Of a stretch of 64,000 nt of DNA, positions 12,801-27,800 are shown piece after piece; position 1 is the stretch's first letter; every line of letters starts with the position of its first letter. The translations under genes and the position numbers were made by a program. The DNA is from Xiphophorus maculatus (taxonomy: Eukaryota; Chordata; Actinopteri; Cyprinodontiformes; Poeciliidae), in NCBI RefSeq assembly GCF_002775205.1, contig NC_036450.1:10396979-10460978 (forward strand), written 5' to 3'. The notes beneath the pieces were generated by a model. It had not been told where the DNA came from. It did not search any database and was given only the letters and a program-made list of their open reading frames with translations.

Positions 12801-15800
12801 TAATGGTTGGGAATGTTTTGCTTTCCCAGGACCTTTAGCAAAACAAATATAAAAAAATAGACAAAATATTATCCCTGCAATGACACGTTCATGAAAAGTT
12901 CTCTGTTTAACTCTGAATTTTTAAAAGATTGCTATGATTATGTTGTTCATAAATACCAAGCATGGCTCTGTACAATGTAGTTTCCTTTTTATTAGCTTCC
13001 TAACTCTCCTACTCCCCCTGACTTACTTTTTTGCACCTTATTTTTCACCAGTCTGTTTCTCTATGCTGGTGAGGTTTAAAATTACCTGCGGTCTGATTTT
13101 AACTATTAATGTAGTATTTCAGCCCTTCGCTGTAAATCCAGGACATGCAAAAAAAAAGAAAGAAGTTTTTAACACTTTTTTTTAGGTGATCTCAAATCAA
13201 CAATGTCAAATCTGTATGTGCAGAGAAAAGAACAATATACTGTATGCATGAATGATGTGTAAACTGATTCAGAAGAGTCAGCCAACAAATTGATGGAGCT
13301 TCCAGATTAAAATTAGATCACACTTGGGAGCAAAGTCTTTGAAAACTACATGGAATTCTGTGTATAAACCTTGTCTTGTCCGTCCTGTGACCATATTGAT
13401 GTAATTTCATTGTGTTGTACGGTGTTCTTTTTCCCTAAGTACAGTCAGTTCTTTTTTTTTTTTCATCCACATCTGTCTGTGTGACTTATGGTACTATGTA
13501 GTATCACCTACCTAAATTCTTGTAGCCATGCAACAAACAACTTACCTATCTGTCCCCTGACTCTCTTGGGTAATTGTTTGCATGCCCTGTGTCTCCCTCA
13601 CTTTCTTTGCCTGCCTTCCAATCTTTGCGGCCTTGCCTGTCTGTACGTGTCTGTCTCACTGTCTCTCTTTCTTTCTCTCATGGTCACTCTGTAACTGTCT
13701 GATCTGACAGACGCCCAGGTAAAATGTGCAGGTAAATCTCTCTCTCTTGCCTGCCTGTGGACTGCTTCCATCCCTGTTTCCCCCTGCTTCTTGTCCAATG
13801 TTACTGCGCACCAACCTTCGAGGCTCTGTGGAGAGATCTAACTCCTCTTTCTGATCTGTTTGTCCTTTCCTCTTACTCCTCCCTTCTTTTTCTCTGCTTC
13901 ACTCTAATATTTTCTGATGTGCATCGTCTTGTGCACTCTTTCTTTCACATTCTCTTCTGTTCTGTTCTCCACCTACTTCTATCTATTTTTCTGCTTTTTT
14001 TCCTTCTTTGTTCTGTCATCTACATGTGCCAGGTCAGGGATAGTAACAAGGAAGCCACTGGGTTTCTGTCTTTTCTGAGGAAATGCACAAAGTACGAGGA
14101 CTCGCAGCACGTCTTGTGTAACCTTAATATAACTATGCCACCTTGTGTCAAGGTAAGAATTTGCCATGATACATGAGCACGCATTTAAACATGAAAGCTT
14201 ATAAAATGAACATAAATGAAGGTTGTGAAGTCAAATTCTTACTGGGTTATGAATTAGTACACATCTCAAGTAGCACAAGATTAATAATGAATAGTCATTT
14301 TTTTAGTTATCTTGAGAATTTAATAACTCAAAAATGTGACCAGTTAGAATATTCAGATAAATTTGCAGGAATTCACTTTACTGTTGGGCTAAAATAGTAC
14401 TTTGAAAGTACGGGGACTTGCATTTTTGAAGATTTTTACTTATAATTTGCTTTCCATATTGGCAAAGTAGATTTAATGACAACTCTCTTGGTACATATCT
14501 AAAACTCATGCCTTCTGTTGCATTTTTGATTATGTGGGCCTGTATCTATATTACTTTTTAAAACTTTGTAGCAAAGATAGGATGTTATTAAAATAAAGAC
14601 ATGTCATTTATTTCAAAGTTTTTTATGCATGTTTACCAGAGATGCAAACCAATTTAAAGGCTGCTTTATTCCTTTTATATATTCAGATGTTTTATTTTAC
14701 TGTTGCCGTTTCCATGTTTTCCAATTAAGATGTTTTTCATACAATTATTGTTTACCATAAGCAACCATTGTCCCTATTTTAGGTTGCTGGGAGTGAGGAA
14801 CGCAGGCGAACTTTAACCCCTCTGGCCCTGAGAGAGCGCTACAGTGCACTGAACGAGCCCGGTGTGGGTACGTTTTTATTGTCTGTACTTCAGCCCTCTC
14901 CTCATAGACACACACTGGAGATGGGCACAGAATGTTGCTCTGCCCTTTTGCCCAGACCCCCTGCTTCCCTAATCTGCCCCTACTCCACCCTCTCTGCCCC
15001 TATTTGTCTCATGTGCACGCATGGCACAAAGACTAAAGCCTTGGATGCAATGCACTGCTGTACAGTATGCCCCAGAGTTTGTGGCAGTGCAGTTCGATGA
15101 AAGCACACAAGAATGTGAGGCCGATAGACAAGCAGCCGTCTGGAACATGGCCTGAAGAAGCTCCATGGCACCTGGAAAGTCTGACTTATTCTTTCCTGAG
15201 TGTCTTGGATGTTCGAACAACGACTTCTGTGATTGGTTAAGCATGGCGCTGGTGTCTCCACTGCGACATCCAATGGCATGGCAGCAGATACTATTAGCTT
15301 ATGAGCACTGAGAATGAGCAGGACCTCCCAGTGGAGCTAGACAGAGGAGCCCTTTATACTGGTTTTTGGTAAATGCGTAACAGTAACTCTTAAAGTTAAA
15401 AAAATGTGGTTTCCTGATGGAGGAGGGAGGAGAAAAGGTCTCTTCTGTCTATTAAGTACACAGCACTGCTACATTGCACCTTGGTCCCTCTGTAATGTTT
15501 ACGGAATGCTACTATGGGACTAACATTTCAATGAACCCCAAAGTCTTACATCTTATACCCACACTCAGTCCTAACCGTGACGATTACTTGGATAAAAACA
15601 ATGTTGTGGTTAGTGCTTATTTGGCTGGACAGAGAAGAAGAGGTACGTATTATCATTAGATCTTAACAGAAACCTTGCTCAGTTTTAAATCTTTTTAGTT
15701 CACACATGACAAACTGTAATCTTATAACTTTTTTTATAGCTATACTTTACTTAACTTCATAAGGATAGATCAAATGTTACGATCCTGGATGTCCCGGTCA

Positions 15801-18800
15801 GGATGTATTAGCCCCTGATACAGAAACACTGAAAAAAAGACATTTTTATACTATGTTCTTGAGAACCTTGGCAAGAATTCACAAACTATATTTAGTAAGT
15901 GTTATGTGGACAACAATAGTGTTCTGATTGCACAGCATTTTACTCACTCTGGAATGACATTATGAATGGTGAAGTCTATTCTGTCTGCTTTTCTTGATTG
16001 TGGCAGATGTTTTTGTTTGAACTTTAGTTTCTATAGGTCAGACTCAAAATGAGGCAAAAAACCTGATATTAATTTGATCAGGAAAGTTTTAACCTCACAA
16101 ATTCACCTTAAACTACCACTTAGTCAAGTTGGTATATCTACTTCCTATTGATGCAGATACTTCACATACAAAGGTTTATACTGCAAGCAATTTGCTAGTA
16201 TTTTGAAGTTGAACTAATTCCCAATAATTTTACTAATATCCACTGTGTTATAATTAAAATAACTTACAAATTAGTTGAAAAACAAACAAAACATTTTCTC
16301 CTTTATAAATGAAAAGAAAGCGAGGCAGTTATTGGCTGTTCAAATAACCGCCTACATGATTTGTGCATACATTTAAATTGCTCTTGTTGCTGAAGTGTTA
16401 GGCTAACACTAACATGCTTAGTATCTCATTTAGTGACTTTAATAATTCAGCTCATGTTTTAGTGGTCTTCCAGTTGCTCATGATACAAAGTCTTAAGAAA
16501 ATTGAATGAAAATGTTTTAATTCTTCATAAACTTAGCACTTTGAGCCTCATAAAAACTTAATAACTAGTCTTACCAAAAGCTCTCCTGGTACATATGATG
16601 ATAACTAAGGACAGTGCACAGAGCAACAGCCGTACACTGTTAGACCAGGAGCTGCAGCAGTCAATATGGTCTCTCCCATCCACATTTGTGAGATCAACAA
16701 AATAATATTCACTGTCAGATATGTTCACAATATATTTGCTAGTTGTGAATATAAATACAGATGGTAATCTTTTAAAATCACCAGCACGAAACAAATCTTC
16801 TTAGGGAATCTAATGCTAGTGAATGCATTCCATCGTGAATTAGGATTAGGAAACCTGGAATCAAGACATTCCTGATTACAATCTTCTGAGTTTAGAAATC
16901 TGGTGTTTTTGACACTGTTTTTTCATGATGTTTTGTGGGTCCTAAACTGCTCCTATTTTCTCTTTAGCTTCAGTGAACGCCATGGAGAGAACTGAGATCA
17001 AAATCAACATCATATCTGATCAGCTAGGCTTAAGCTGGGCAGGTTAGTAACTTCAGATTTGTACAAGCTTGAGACAAATACAGCGAGTAAACACAAACTA
17101 GTGATTGATTTGATTTAGTCTTGCCTGAGGAAAAGTTCCCTTGTCAGGTTATGTAAACTGTAAGAGAGCTTACAGTTTACAGACCAGGAGATAACCTGTG
17201 GTATTTACTTCATTTGTTTTTGATTGTAATGTCTTTATTTACTGGTGCAGATATCCAGTTTATTTGATCTGCTTTTTCCTTCAGAGTTGGCGCGAGAGCT
17301 TCAGTTTAGTGTTGACGACATCAACAGGATCCGTGTAGAAAATCCAAACTCCCTTTTGGACCAGAGCTCCGCCCTGCTCAACCTGTGGCTCAGCAGAGAG
17401 GGCAAAAGGGCCAAAAGTGAGTGAAACAGTTACAATTCTTATTAAACTGACTACCGATTTACTCTGTAGGGGATTAAGAACAATGTTTAAAGCTGTGGAA
17501 AGGCTTTAGATTTCAACCAACAGCAAGCAACAGAACAAATGGATCTGTATTAAAAGAAACTCAGAAAGTATTTGAAAGGGTAACTTTACAAACACTTTAC
17601 TATAAGACATGTTCTCATTTTAAATCTTTTCTGTTATTTTCTCTTTTTGTCTTTCATTTTGGTGTGTTTGCTGCTTAGTGGAGAGCTTGTACACAGCTCT
17701 GAAGAACATTGACCGTGCAGATATTGTGTCTTCACTTGAGGGTCAGGCCCCACAACAGGGGCCCGGGTTGTCAGAAGAGGGGGCCTGTCGTCTGGCTGAC
17801 AGAGACTCTACATTGTTGTCTCCTAGTGTCATTAATGGTAAGAAACATAAACATAATATAGCATGAATTTAAGAGAAATAATTTTATCTATCAGCAAAGC
17901 CTTATCTTTATGTATTTAAATAACAATAGCTTATGCTTGCTCGTGATTATCTTGAAGATGATGATGAAGATGCCTTAATGATCACAAAATCCCTTCTACA
18001 ATGATATACGAGTTTAAAGGAGAAAATGAAGGTTTCTTTATTGTTTATATTTATTCTATTTACAATGGTTTGAAATTACAATTTTGACAATATCCCAGTG
18101 TTAAAAATAATTTGGAAGCAAAGGTTACTACAAAGAAAATAACTACGTACATAAAGTAAGGAATTAAAATTATGTTGCTCTGAGGAAACAGGCATTTAGC
18201 CAAAATCTCTGTTTTCAAACATCAACTTGCTATTCAATTGAAACATTTACCCTGTTTGAGCCTGAGAAAGTGCTCTGCCGTTCCCCTTCATCTGTGAAAA
18301 ATTGCCTGCTTCGTTAGAGTGTGGGTAACAGCCATTGTGCCTTGTTTCTGTTGCCCCACAAGAGATCACGGACACAAGGCCTTCACGCATAGTGCACAAG
18401 CCGAGAGTTATTAGACCCCCGTTTTTCAGAAGGGGTAAGTTGATCAGAAACTGGGGCTGCATGGTGGTTTGCTGCTCATGATGATGATGATGATGTTGAT
18501 GACGATGATGAGTCTCAGACGATGATTTTGAGGTCTGAGGAATGGTGTCGTTCTGCCACCATGAAAATGGCTTTTATCAGCATGCACTAACACCGCCTCT
18601 GTGCATTTCTCACTGGGGCACAAGTCATCTTTTTTTTTAAGTTACACTTTGTTGCACCTCATAATTTAGATATGAATTATAATGTTTCTACTCATCTAGG
18701 AAAACCATCATAGCTCTCCTTTATATTCTGGATTTTAAGGCGATACAGCCATAAAGGTATGAATCCGACAAGCACAGTGTCTTGAGAACATATCCCTTGA

Positions 18801-21800
18801 CGTTTTTTCACATTTTTTCACCCTTCATCCACATACTTCAGTGTATCTAATAGGGATCTTATGTGACAGACCAACAAGGGGTGCATGACACTGAAGTAAA
18901 GGAAAGTGACTAATTAATTCATCTTTTTACAAATAAAAGTCTGAAAATGCAACCTAGCTGCATTCATATTCAGGCCCCTTTACTCTAGATAGTCTTCAAA
19001 AATCACCAAATTAAAGTGCAGGATTGTTGGAGAGCTCTAGTAAACAAAAAGCATGAAGAAGGGTAATGTTATGGAGATGTTTAAAGCACGGGTAGGTTAT
19101 AAAACAGTAGCCAAGGCTTTACATTTTTCATGAAGCACTGCAGAGATCCATGGTTCAGGGGGGATAACCAGTTGACATGGCAACAATGGAAAAGTCTTTG
19201 TTAAACAAAAGCCTTAAAATTTACTTGCAGTTTTCTACCAGCCATGTAGGGCGCAGAACAAGCATGAGAACATTTTGTCCCACAAGCAAAATACTGTATG
19301 TGGCAAAAAATAAAAATTAAAAAACGGTACTGGAGATCAGCCCATTATCCCCATCAATGCTGGGGAACATGGCAGTTTGATCAAACAGAGACTGGGAAAG
19401 TGGTCTCAGTTGGTTGGAAGACGATGTGGATAAATTCATCCAGTCCTGAGAGAAAACCTGTTAGAGGCTGCAAGAGACATGAGACTGGAGTGGAGCTAGT
19501 TTAAAACAAAGCATATTTATATTCAGGTGTTCTACTGGTCTAAGGAAAGTTCAGTTGTAACAACAGGGGAGAATTTCTGGCAAGACTTGACATTTTTAAT
19601 ACACAAATACTTCCAAACCAATCCGATGGAAGATTTTTGCTGAAAAAACAAAGGATAACGCTGGTGGAAGCATAACACAGATGATGAGTTCAAGGTATAA
19701 ACTGCTAAATACAAATTCTAATCACCCTTTTCAGATTTTTGTTTAAAAAATTTTATTCCTCTTTACAATTATGCACTCTGTTTTGTCAGTCTGACACATA
19801 AAAACCGGATCAGATGTACTGAAGTGTTTGGATTGTGATTTGAAAAGAAAAATAAAAACAAGGGTTATGTGTACCATCTCAATGCACTGTGCAAGAAATT
19901 CCTTCCATTTACTATGGATGTCTGGATTACATGTGGGACTGGTTGCGTATGTGTGCACATAAGTATGTGTGTGTGCATACATATCTTTGTGTGTATGTCT
20001 GGGATGGATAAAAGAGTCAAAACTGAACAAAATGAAAATGTGCTCTGGGCCTTCATTCCTTGTTTCTGTCTTTCCCTCTTCCTATCTTGCTCTTGCTTTC
20101 TTTTTACCTGAGAAAAAGACAACATTCCACACATCTTACTGCAGATGATGTTGGAATTATCTCTCTTCCTCAGGATTCTGTCCAACTTCTTCCTCTTTCT
20201 ATGAACCTGTGACACAACATACAAGCTGCCCAGCTGCCCTGCTTTTCCTCCTTCTTCTTTCTCCTGCTCTTCCTCCTCACAGCTCTACCTGTCTGACCTC
20301 TGACCTCATAAGAACCTCATTTTGACCTCTGGGCCTCCTCTTCTCTTGTCATCTTATTTCCCCCCGCGCTCCTCCCTCGTTCAGTCGAGTGGGGACCCTC
20401 TCCTCCTCTTTAAATCCACAGCTCAGTGTGTGTACTACTGTTTGTGCACGTGCATGCTGCATGCCTTGCTGTTACTGTACTGGAGTGTGACTTTGTGTAA
20501 GCATAAAAGTGAGCTTTTTGTTTCAGACTAGCTTTTAAAAGATACATTTGTTTAGATACAGTCAATTAGGTTTGAGTCTTATTTGCACAGCAGATAAATA
20601 TTGAAATTCTGTTGGATTAACTGAGTGAGGTTATTATTTCCAAAGTATTTTTTACATATGGGTTAAGTCAGAAGTTTACATGCACACATCAAAGGCATGA
20701 GCACCATATTAATTTTTGGGTTTTACTCATCCTTTTATCCCTTTTCATAAAGTTTGACTGGAGATCAGCACCTTATCACCATTAAGTGTTCAGCCATTCC
20801 TAAAAACAAGAACTAATTGTACAAGTTAGAAGTTGTTTTCTTATTGTTTGTAATCCACACAGGATTAAAAATTATTCAAAATGGCCCAAATCAATTCAGT
20901 TCAAATCAGATAGTTACATTCACTGTATATAAAGACACTTTTTTTCACTGACTTGTTTTCCTCACAAGCCTTGATGATGATATTATGGCTTTTAAGCTAC
21001 TAACACCTTTATTCACAACATTTGAGTTAAACAGAGGCATACCTGTGGGTGGATTTTAAGGCAGCATGTCAAACACTACTTCCTTGTGTGACATCATATT
21101 AAAAAAGTTAATTAAAATCAATCAGTCAAGAATTCAGAATAAGAATTCAGAATTAGTTCTTTTTGCACAATTTCAAGATGTCCTTAAGGTGCAACATTTA
21201 TCGGCTAACTTAAGTAAATAAATGCAACTACAACACCCAGTTGTATTTGTTCTTATGCAGATGCAACAGGGTGGTTAAAAGGATGAGGTCACACATCATT
21301 ACCGGTTTTGAAAAACACATTGCAGCTTTACACTAAGCTCTAAATATAGCACATCTATATCTATATCAATAAAATGTTTGTATATATTTTGGCCTGTATT
21401 CCTAATTTTGAACCTGTCTGGAGCAGAGAAAATTGACCAAACAAAAAAATTAAATTCTTGGTCTTGCATCTGTTATATTTCCAGTCCAGCACCAATAAAG
21501 AGGGGTTTAAGGAAACAACTAAAGCTCAAAGATAATATATTATTAATGCTGATGATGAGTACCGTACATGTACATTTCTGATAAACACTGTGTATGAGTG
21601 GGTGAGGATTTTGTACTGATGAATTGTGGTGTCTGCAGTTTGCCGTTTACGTTCTTAACATCAAACTGTGCCTGGCATGCTTTCAGTGTCTGAATTAATC
21701 TTTGCTGTGTATAATGTTCTCTCTGTTCAGTGGGTGCATTCTAATCTTGTCTTATGCTAAATTAACTCAAAAAGTGTTTCCTTTTCTTTTACTGTGAAAT

Positions 21801-24800
21801 AAATGGTGTCATTTTAACAATATGCTGTTAACACATTGACTTCTGCATCGCACATAATGTTCAGAGAACAATGCTGCTGCAACATGAAGTCTTTCTCTCA
21901 TGGGCAAACTCATTAATCATACAGTTGTCTTTAAGATTTTAAGAGGTCAGTGTTACTGAGGAGGGTTTGTTGGGTCTTTACACTTTTTACTGAACTTAAT
22001 GCAAAAATTTGCCCAGGTCAGAAGGACTCTCAGCATTGTTGAAACATTATCTGCTGGCAGGGATACTGGTGTGAGGGTGTGTGTTTGTGTATGGTTTGGA
22101 TGTTCGGGATTTATTACCCTACATCTTAACCTCACCTGTGACCCAAAAAAACTACTTCATTCATTATATATAAAAGAATATGAGTGTAGTTTTGTGTGTC
22201 TGTGTTTTTATTTGACCGTTGTTAAAACAGTGTATCGTGAAGCGTGTTGTGAAGTGTGGTGTCCTTTTTTTTTTTTTAGGGCTTTTTCAGTCTCAGTAGA
22301 GCTAATCTGTGCTTCACCATGTGTTGTGCCTTGGACACTTGTGTGTGTTTTTTGTTTGTTTTTTTAACAACAGGAATAAAAAGGAAGGACTAACCCTGAC
22401 TCAGCTAAACTCATTCAAGCTGCCATTCTAACTCATTCCTTCCTGTTCACCCTCATTCTGATGCCACCTCTGATCATCCTGGCCCTGTTCCATCCCAGAG
22501 ACACACACACTGTAGTTCATAAGTCAATAAATTCTGGGAATAAAACAAATGCATCATAAAGAAGTATTTCACTCACATAAGGAGCTATAATAATTGATTC
22601 TTGCCGCTTAAAAGCCTTAAAATACCTTGAAATCCTTCTTTTAATGCAGCAGATTTGCGTCACACTGAAAAATGTAGACAAAATTGATCTTTGCTTTGCA
22701 TACATTCATTCAGCAGGAGGAAAATCCCATGGAAATAATTGCTTTTAGCAAAATCAGTAGTGTCACAATTGTTGGTACATCAACTTTTAATTCTCTTTAC
22801 AAACTCACAACAAGTTTTGGCTGTAGGATACCACTTGGTCTTCTAGATTTTTGACAATTCCTGGATCTCTTGTTTTCAGAACTTGCTTTCAGGAGGTGGA
22901 ACTGAGATTTCCTTGGCAAAAAGTTGATTTTTGTGTCTGCTGAATTATTTATGTGTAGATTTGACCATATGTTTTGCATGATTATCCATGACTTTTTAAA
23001 CAGTCCAGGTAACACACTCCATGTTATGTTTATCTGTGTGAAGGTGGAACAGGAGAAGCTTTTTTGTGACATTGCTCCCACATAATCAGTTGCCCTATAG
23101 ATAAATTATAATGTTTTTATTGAACCTCAGAGAAATGATATGATCAACTTTAGAAACTAAAAAATAATTTAAAATATTCTGCAATTACACTTATAAGTCC
23201 AATGAATTGGTATAAAATCATTATGATGGCAGTGTCATTATAAGAAACACATATTTTTCCAACAGAATAAATGCACTGAAGTTTTTGCTTCTGTGCTCAG
23301 TGTGACATTAAGCTCCTGTAATAAAAGATGAATTTGTGTGAAGGCTTTTTGCACATCTTTACTACGGGTGCCAAAACGTGTTGAGGTTATTTAATAGATA
23401 GTCTCTGTAATAACATGTGTCAGCTGTTCTAAAAATTTAATTAAGCTGTAAGGCTTCAAGCTACTACATGCCAAAATGTTCACATCTCCATTACTGGGCC
23501 ATAATGGGTACTGCTTTTAACATTAAAAGTACGACAAAAAAAATTTTAAGCTGCAGATCTGCTGAATTTCACCTCTGTTAAATGACACATTAAGCACCAA
23601 AAACATGTCATTTATGCTCAAACTTGATAGCATGTTGGTTAAATATGTCAAGTTTGGGAACCTTTGCCACATCTACATCCATTAGTATTTAACTATTGCG
23701 TATGCCTTTCCTGAGAGTTAGCTTTTTCAGTTAATCACTGACAGAATCACATAAAACATGTTTTCTAAATCCATTTTCATTCCTTTAGATAACAGTCAAT
23801 AGATTTTGCTATTAAAATTAATTAACAACATTTTGAAAATTAAGATTGAGCTAAATATAGTTTAAGGCTTTTAGTGAGGCCAGGTATGACGGACAACATT
23901 AAAAATGTTTAATTTGCATTCATTATTAAAACCCTTGCATTAAAACCTGTACTAAGTGTACGTTTCTAGATATATTTGCATGGATATGTTTCTCACAACT
24001 ATACTTTGGGCTTGATTTTGGATGAAGACCTTTTCACCTTCACTAATGTAAAAATTGCATATGTTTACATAAGAAATCCTAACTACAATTCCCTCACATT
24101 TTCCATGTTATGAAGATATTTTTGACTTAAGTTTTACAAGAAATCGGTATAAGTGACGTGCATCATAATTTTCTAATTCTGTCTATTTTTTCAGCCGTTT
24201 GTTTAGCTAATGTTTTAAGTAATACAGAAATTAGAATTACATTCCACAAAATTTAAAATGTAAAATTCTTTTAATTTCCCTTGCTTAATTCCTACAAAAA
24301 TTGCTTATTGTGATTCAAGTGAGATTCAGAGTGTTCACATGGTGTTCATTAGAAAAATCATAATTACTTTTTGAAGTTTAAAATTACCACCAAAAACTGC
24401 GTTAATTCAATTTTGTGTTTGAATGTGTATGTTTGTGTCTTTCATATACTGTCTTTGAAAAGCAAATGAAAACTTTAGTCACCTAAATTAATTATAGGTG
24501 GCACTCGAATTAATAATAAAAGTTAAACGCCAAAAACATATATGAAAACATGGAATATCTTTCATATACTTAAAGAAACAGTTTGGATTTTTTGAAGCGG
24601 AGTTCTGTGAAAAGGTGTTTTGTGGTAATTATCCTAATTGAAGGAGATAACTCTTTCAGTGACCTCAGATTAAGCAAAGAGATTGTCCATAATTTTCTGA
24701 TGATCTAACAACGATTCAGAGGACAGCTCAGATAAAAGTGGATTTGCTCTGCTGTTAATCAAAAAATATCATTTCAATTCATTTCATTCTTACAAACATT

Positions 24801-27800
24801 TAAGCCACTGTGAGGGTTGAAATGATGAATATCTGCATATTGGTCTGAAGTTATTTACTCTGAAGATCGTATTAGCTTATGCTGTGTAACAATTATTATA
24901 AAAGTGATGCACTACAAAAACAAAAATATGAGCTAAGTGAATGTTATTCATTGATTTTTACCTTTAAATTAAATTGTTATTCTGGTCAAAGTATGCATTG
25001 AAACTTTTTATTTCTTCAATTTTAACTGGAAGTGGAGCCCCAGATATGTTTTTATTAAGGGAAGCATACAGACTGGCACAGCTTAAAGGAGGTGTCTTCT
25101 GCAGGTAAAATACTAATTACACCTAATGACTCCACCGTTTATCCAAATTAAATTAGTTTTAAATCTATTAACTGTGTTTAATGTGAGTATGTGTAATGGG
25201 GTGTGCGTATGTGTGAGTGTTTGTAGAGGGACTTGTACTTACATGCCCGAGGTACAGAGTAGGATGCATGTTTCTGAATTGCTGCTGTAATAAAGGAGAA
25301 TGCAAGAATAACTGTACCTTGCATTTTTCTTAGCAAAGCCTACTGCTGAGTCCCACTCAGGAACTTATGACATGGGTTGGAACGATACCAGATATTTCAA
25401 AGCATTTTTGTTTATTGTGTTACATTATAACAATAATATTGCAGAGATGACAATTCCTCCAAGCTGCTTTGCTTAGTTTCGGATTTGTATGAAATGAAAG
25501 GTCTTTAATTGGGCAAAATTAAAAGACCCATCTACAAAAACGGATATCCTTGCTTTAATGTAAATGAATATCGTGCCAACCCCCAAATCAACATGTAGCT
25601 ACACTCACTTTTCTTTTTTTCTTTCCTGGGACAGTTTATGTTCTGGGAATTCACTTTCTTTCTTTGGTAAAATTTTAAAAAAATCAAGAGCCCTGCATCA
25701 TTCACCTCACAAACAAAGGATGATCCACGAAGCTCTGATGATCCACGAAGCTCTTACTGTTTGCCCTCACAGCTTGCACATTTTGCTGTGTCCCAATGAC
25801 AAAGACCTGGACTGAATTCTTTACACCAGACTAACTTTCTTACATCAACTGGGCAAAGTATTACTGCAAAGAAGAAAAAAAAAACTTAATTTAAAATGTT
25901 CTTGTGTTCTATTCAAGGGCATGCAGATAAAATATAATCGCAGGAGTACTGCAGTTCTGCATTAAATGACTATTTTTAAACATAAAATCAAACTCAGATA
26001 ACAGGAACTTTGAACCAATTTGTGCTTAATTTGTCCTTCTATCATTTGAATAGGTTACTTTATCTAAAATAGGATTTGCATAAACTATCTCTTTTTTGTG
26101 ACTCGAATTCTTATAACTGTAGAAATCAACTTTGCCTTTTTGCACCACTGTTACTAGTCATTAGCTGGGAAGCTAATATGTGTTTGATCACCAGGGAGAG
26201 TCTACTAATAGAGATCTACTGGATCAGAATTTTGTGGTCAAGCTCCGGTCTCTGATTTTATAATGCTTTGACCTGCCAATGCTTTTAGCCATTTCTCTTT
26301 TGTTTTTAAAAATGATCATTAATATAATTCAAAATACTCTTTTAGCCTTACACCTGTTATTAGTGATTTATATTAGGGGAATAGTTGTGTGTAAGAATGT
26401 AGTATGTAAAACAGGATTTTACCATCCTATTATTACTAAAAGACCAAATGAATATTGCATCGATATTGTAAAGTTTCTTTAGCAACTTATATTTAATTTA
26501 GCATGACTAGTACAGCTAGCGAAAATTAAAACAGCAATCTCTTTGTGTTTCACAAGGTAGATCCTTACATTAACTCGAACATTAATGAAATGCTGCCAAC
26601 ATTTGTGGCATAACACATTAAAAATGCAGCTTCCTAATTAGTAGCATAGGCATCTCTGGACATCATATGACTTCCATTATCAAACACTTCAGTGATACAC
26701 AACACTTTGAAGTTTTTCCCCTCAGTAACAATATCCACTCTGAAGATTGTTGTCAGCATGACCTGGTAGCTCTTCCATAAAGTGACTCTTCCTTTTCAAG
26801 CATTTAATTATCAAAACTAGTTTAATTAAAACTAGTTTCTACTTTTGCACACTAAAAGAGCTCCTCTTGCAAATTCTGAGCATCCCAACATGTAAAATCA
26901 CTGAGGTTTTCAAAACTCCTGTCATCTGAGTCTGGTTTTAATGAAATGCAGCACCGGACAAAATGTATTTCTGACTGATCGGTCCAAATTCTTAGAATGT
27001 AGAGTCTCTACTTGTGTATTGGGACACGGCTAAGCTCCACTGTTTCTTAGGTAGGTTGGAGAAACAGTCGACATACAACCTCCCGACCCTCCCCATGGCT
27101 GTGCCTGCTCGGTGTTAGTGTTTCTCTTGTCTCGCCCCTGTCTTCCTTCCAGGTTATGGGCTGGTGCAGGAGGAGCTTGTGTCCCCGGCCTCCATGCAGT
27201 ACAGCTTGCCCTCTCCATTGGGTGTGGAGCCATACTGGCAGGAAGTTTCCAGCCTGGAGTGTGCGCCCATTGCCACCACGGAGGAAGACACACTAATGGA
27301 GATGTCGGATGTTCAGGTGTGGCCAGCAGGGGTTAGCCCCTCGCTGGTCACAGTTGAGGACTCATCGCTAGATGGTAGCAGTCGAGCAGATGACTCTGAG
27401 GGTGCGACGCTTTCCTTGCCCTGCAGCTTGGGTCGTCCAAGCAGCGGAGCCAGTGGGGCCAGCGGTTCCATCATGGAGCTGGAGGAAGAGGAGGAGGAGG
27501 AGGGGGAGGTAGAAGAGGAGGAAGTGCCACAAGAGCCAGCGAGTGCACTGGCAGAACTGGACAGGGTGAGGGCCAGTGGCGCTGTTCCAAAGGTCAATCT
27601 GAACGGGCAAGCGGGAGGTCAGAGGTCAGACGCAAGGAGAGGGGACAGTGTGGCGGTGGGAGGAGGAACTAAAGGAGGAGTTGGTGGTGTGGGGCTGGGC
27701 TCAGTGGAAGGGATTTCTCTTGTTGCAGGCCAGCAGGTGTATGCCCAGCATGGTGAGATGACTGGGCTGAGGCCACCAGAACGCAATGGGGACAACCGGT

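Larger units (their letters stand above)
4072..14152 (+). other. ank1: ank1 linker plus ZU5-ZU5-UPA spectrin-binding module
   Basis: Exons 10-13 (residues about 362-486) are a linker with the conserved [17 protein letters not shown] and [18 protein letters not shown] stretches. From exon 14 the ZU5 region begins with [16 protein letters not shown]. The DAR tripeptide is the element known from ankyrin-B mutagenesis to be needed for beta-spectrin binding, and it is intact here. The first ZU5 covers roughly residues 487-640, the second roughly 650-785 ([31 protein letters not shown]), and UPA runs to about 943 ([25 protein letters not shown]). Domain limits are estimates. This is the best conserved part of the gene. 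Confidence 0.9.
17838..27152. other. Giant 9.3-kb ank1 intron between death domain and C-terminus
   Basis: This intron separates the death-domain exons from the C-terminal exons. It contains the (GAT)n run near 18478, the Tc1-like remnant at about 18745-19735 and short GT-rich stretches near 19940-20000. I looked for an alternative first exon like the one that starts small muscle ankyrin in mammals (a short hydrophobic N-terminus) and did not recognise one. The remainder is AT-rich and featureless to the eye. Confidence 0.65.

Noticed and set aside
15100..15300. GC-richer island in the ank1 intron, considered as a retroposed gene fragment
   Set aside because: Translations in all frames are short and unlike any family I know; evidence is insufficient to name it.
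27313..27610. Long antisense open frames opposite the ank1 Glu-rich exon
   Set aside because: They are poly-Ser/Leu translations of the complement of GAG/GAA repeats, with no splice context or similarity. Shadows of the coding strand.
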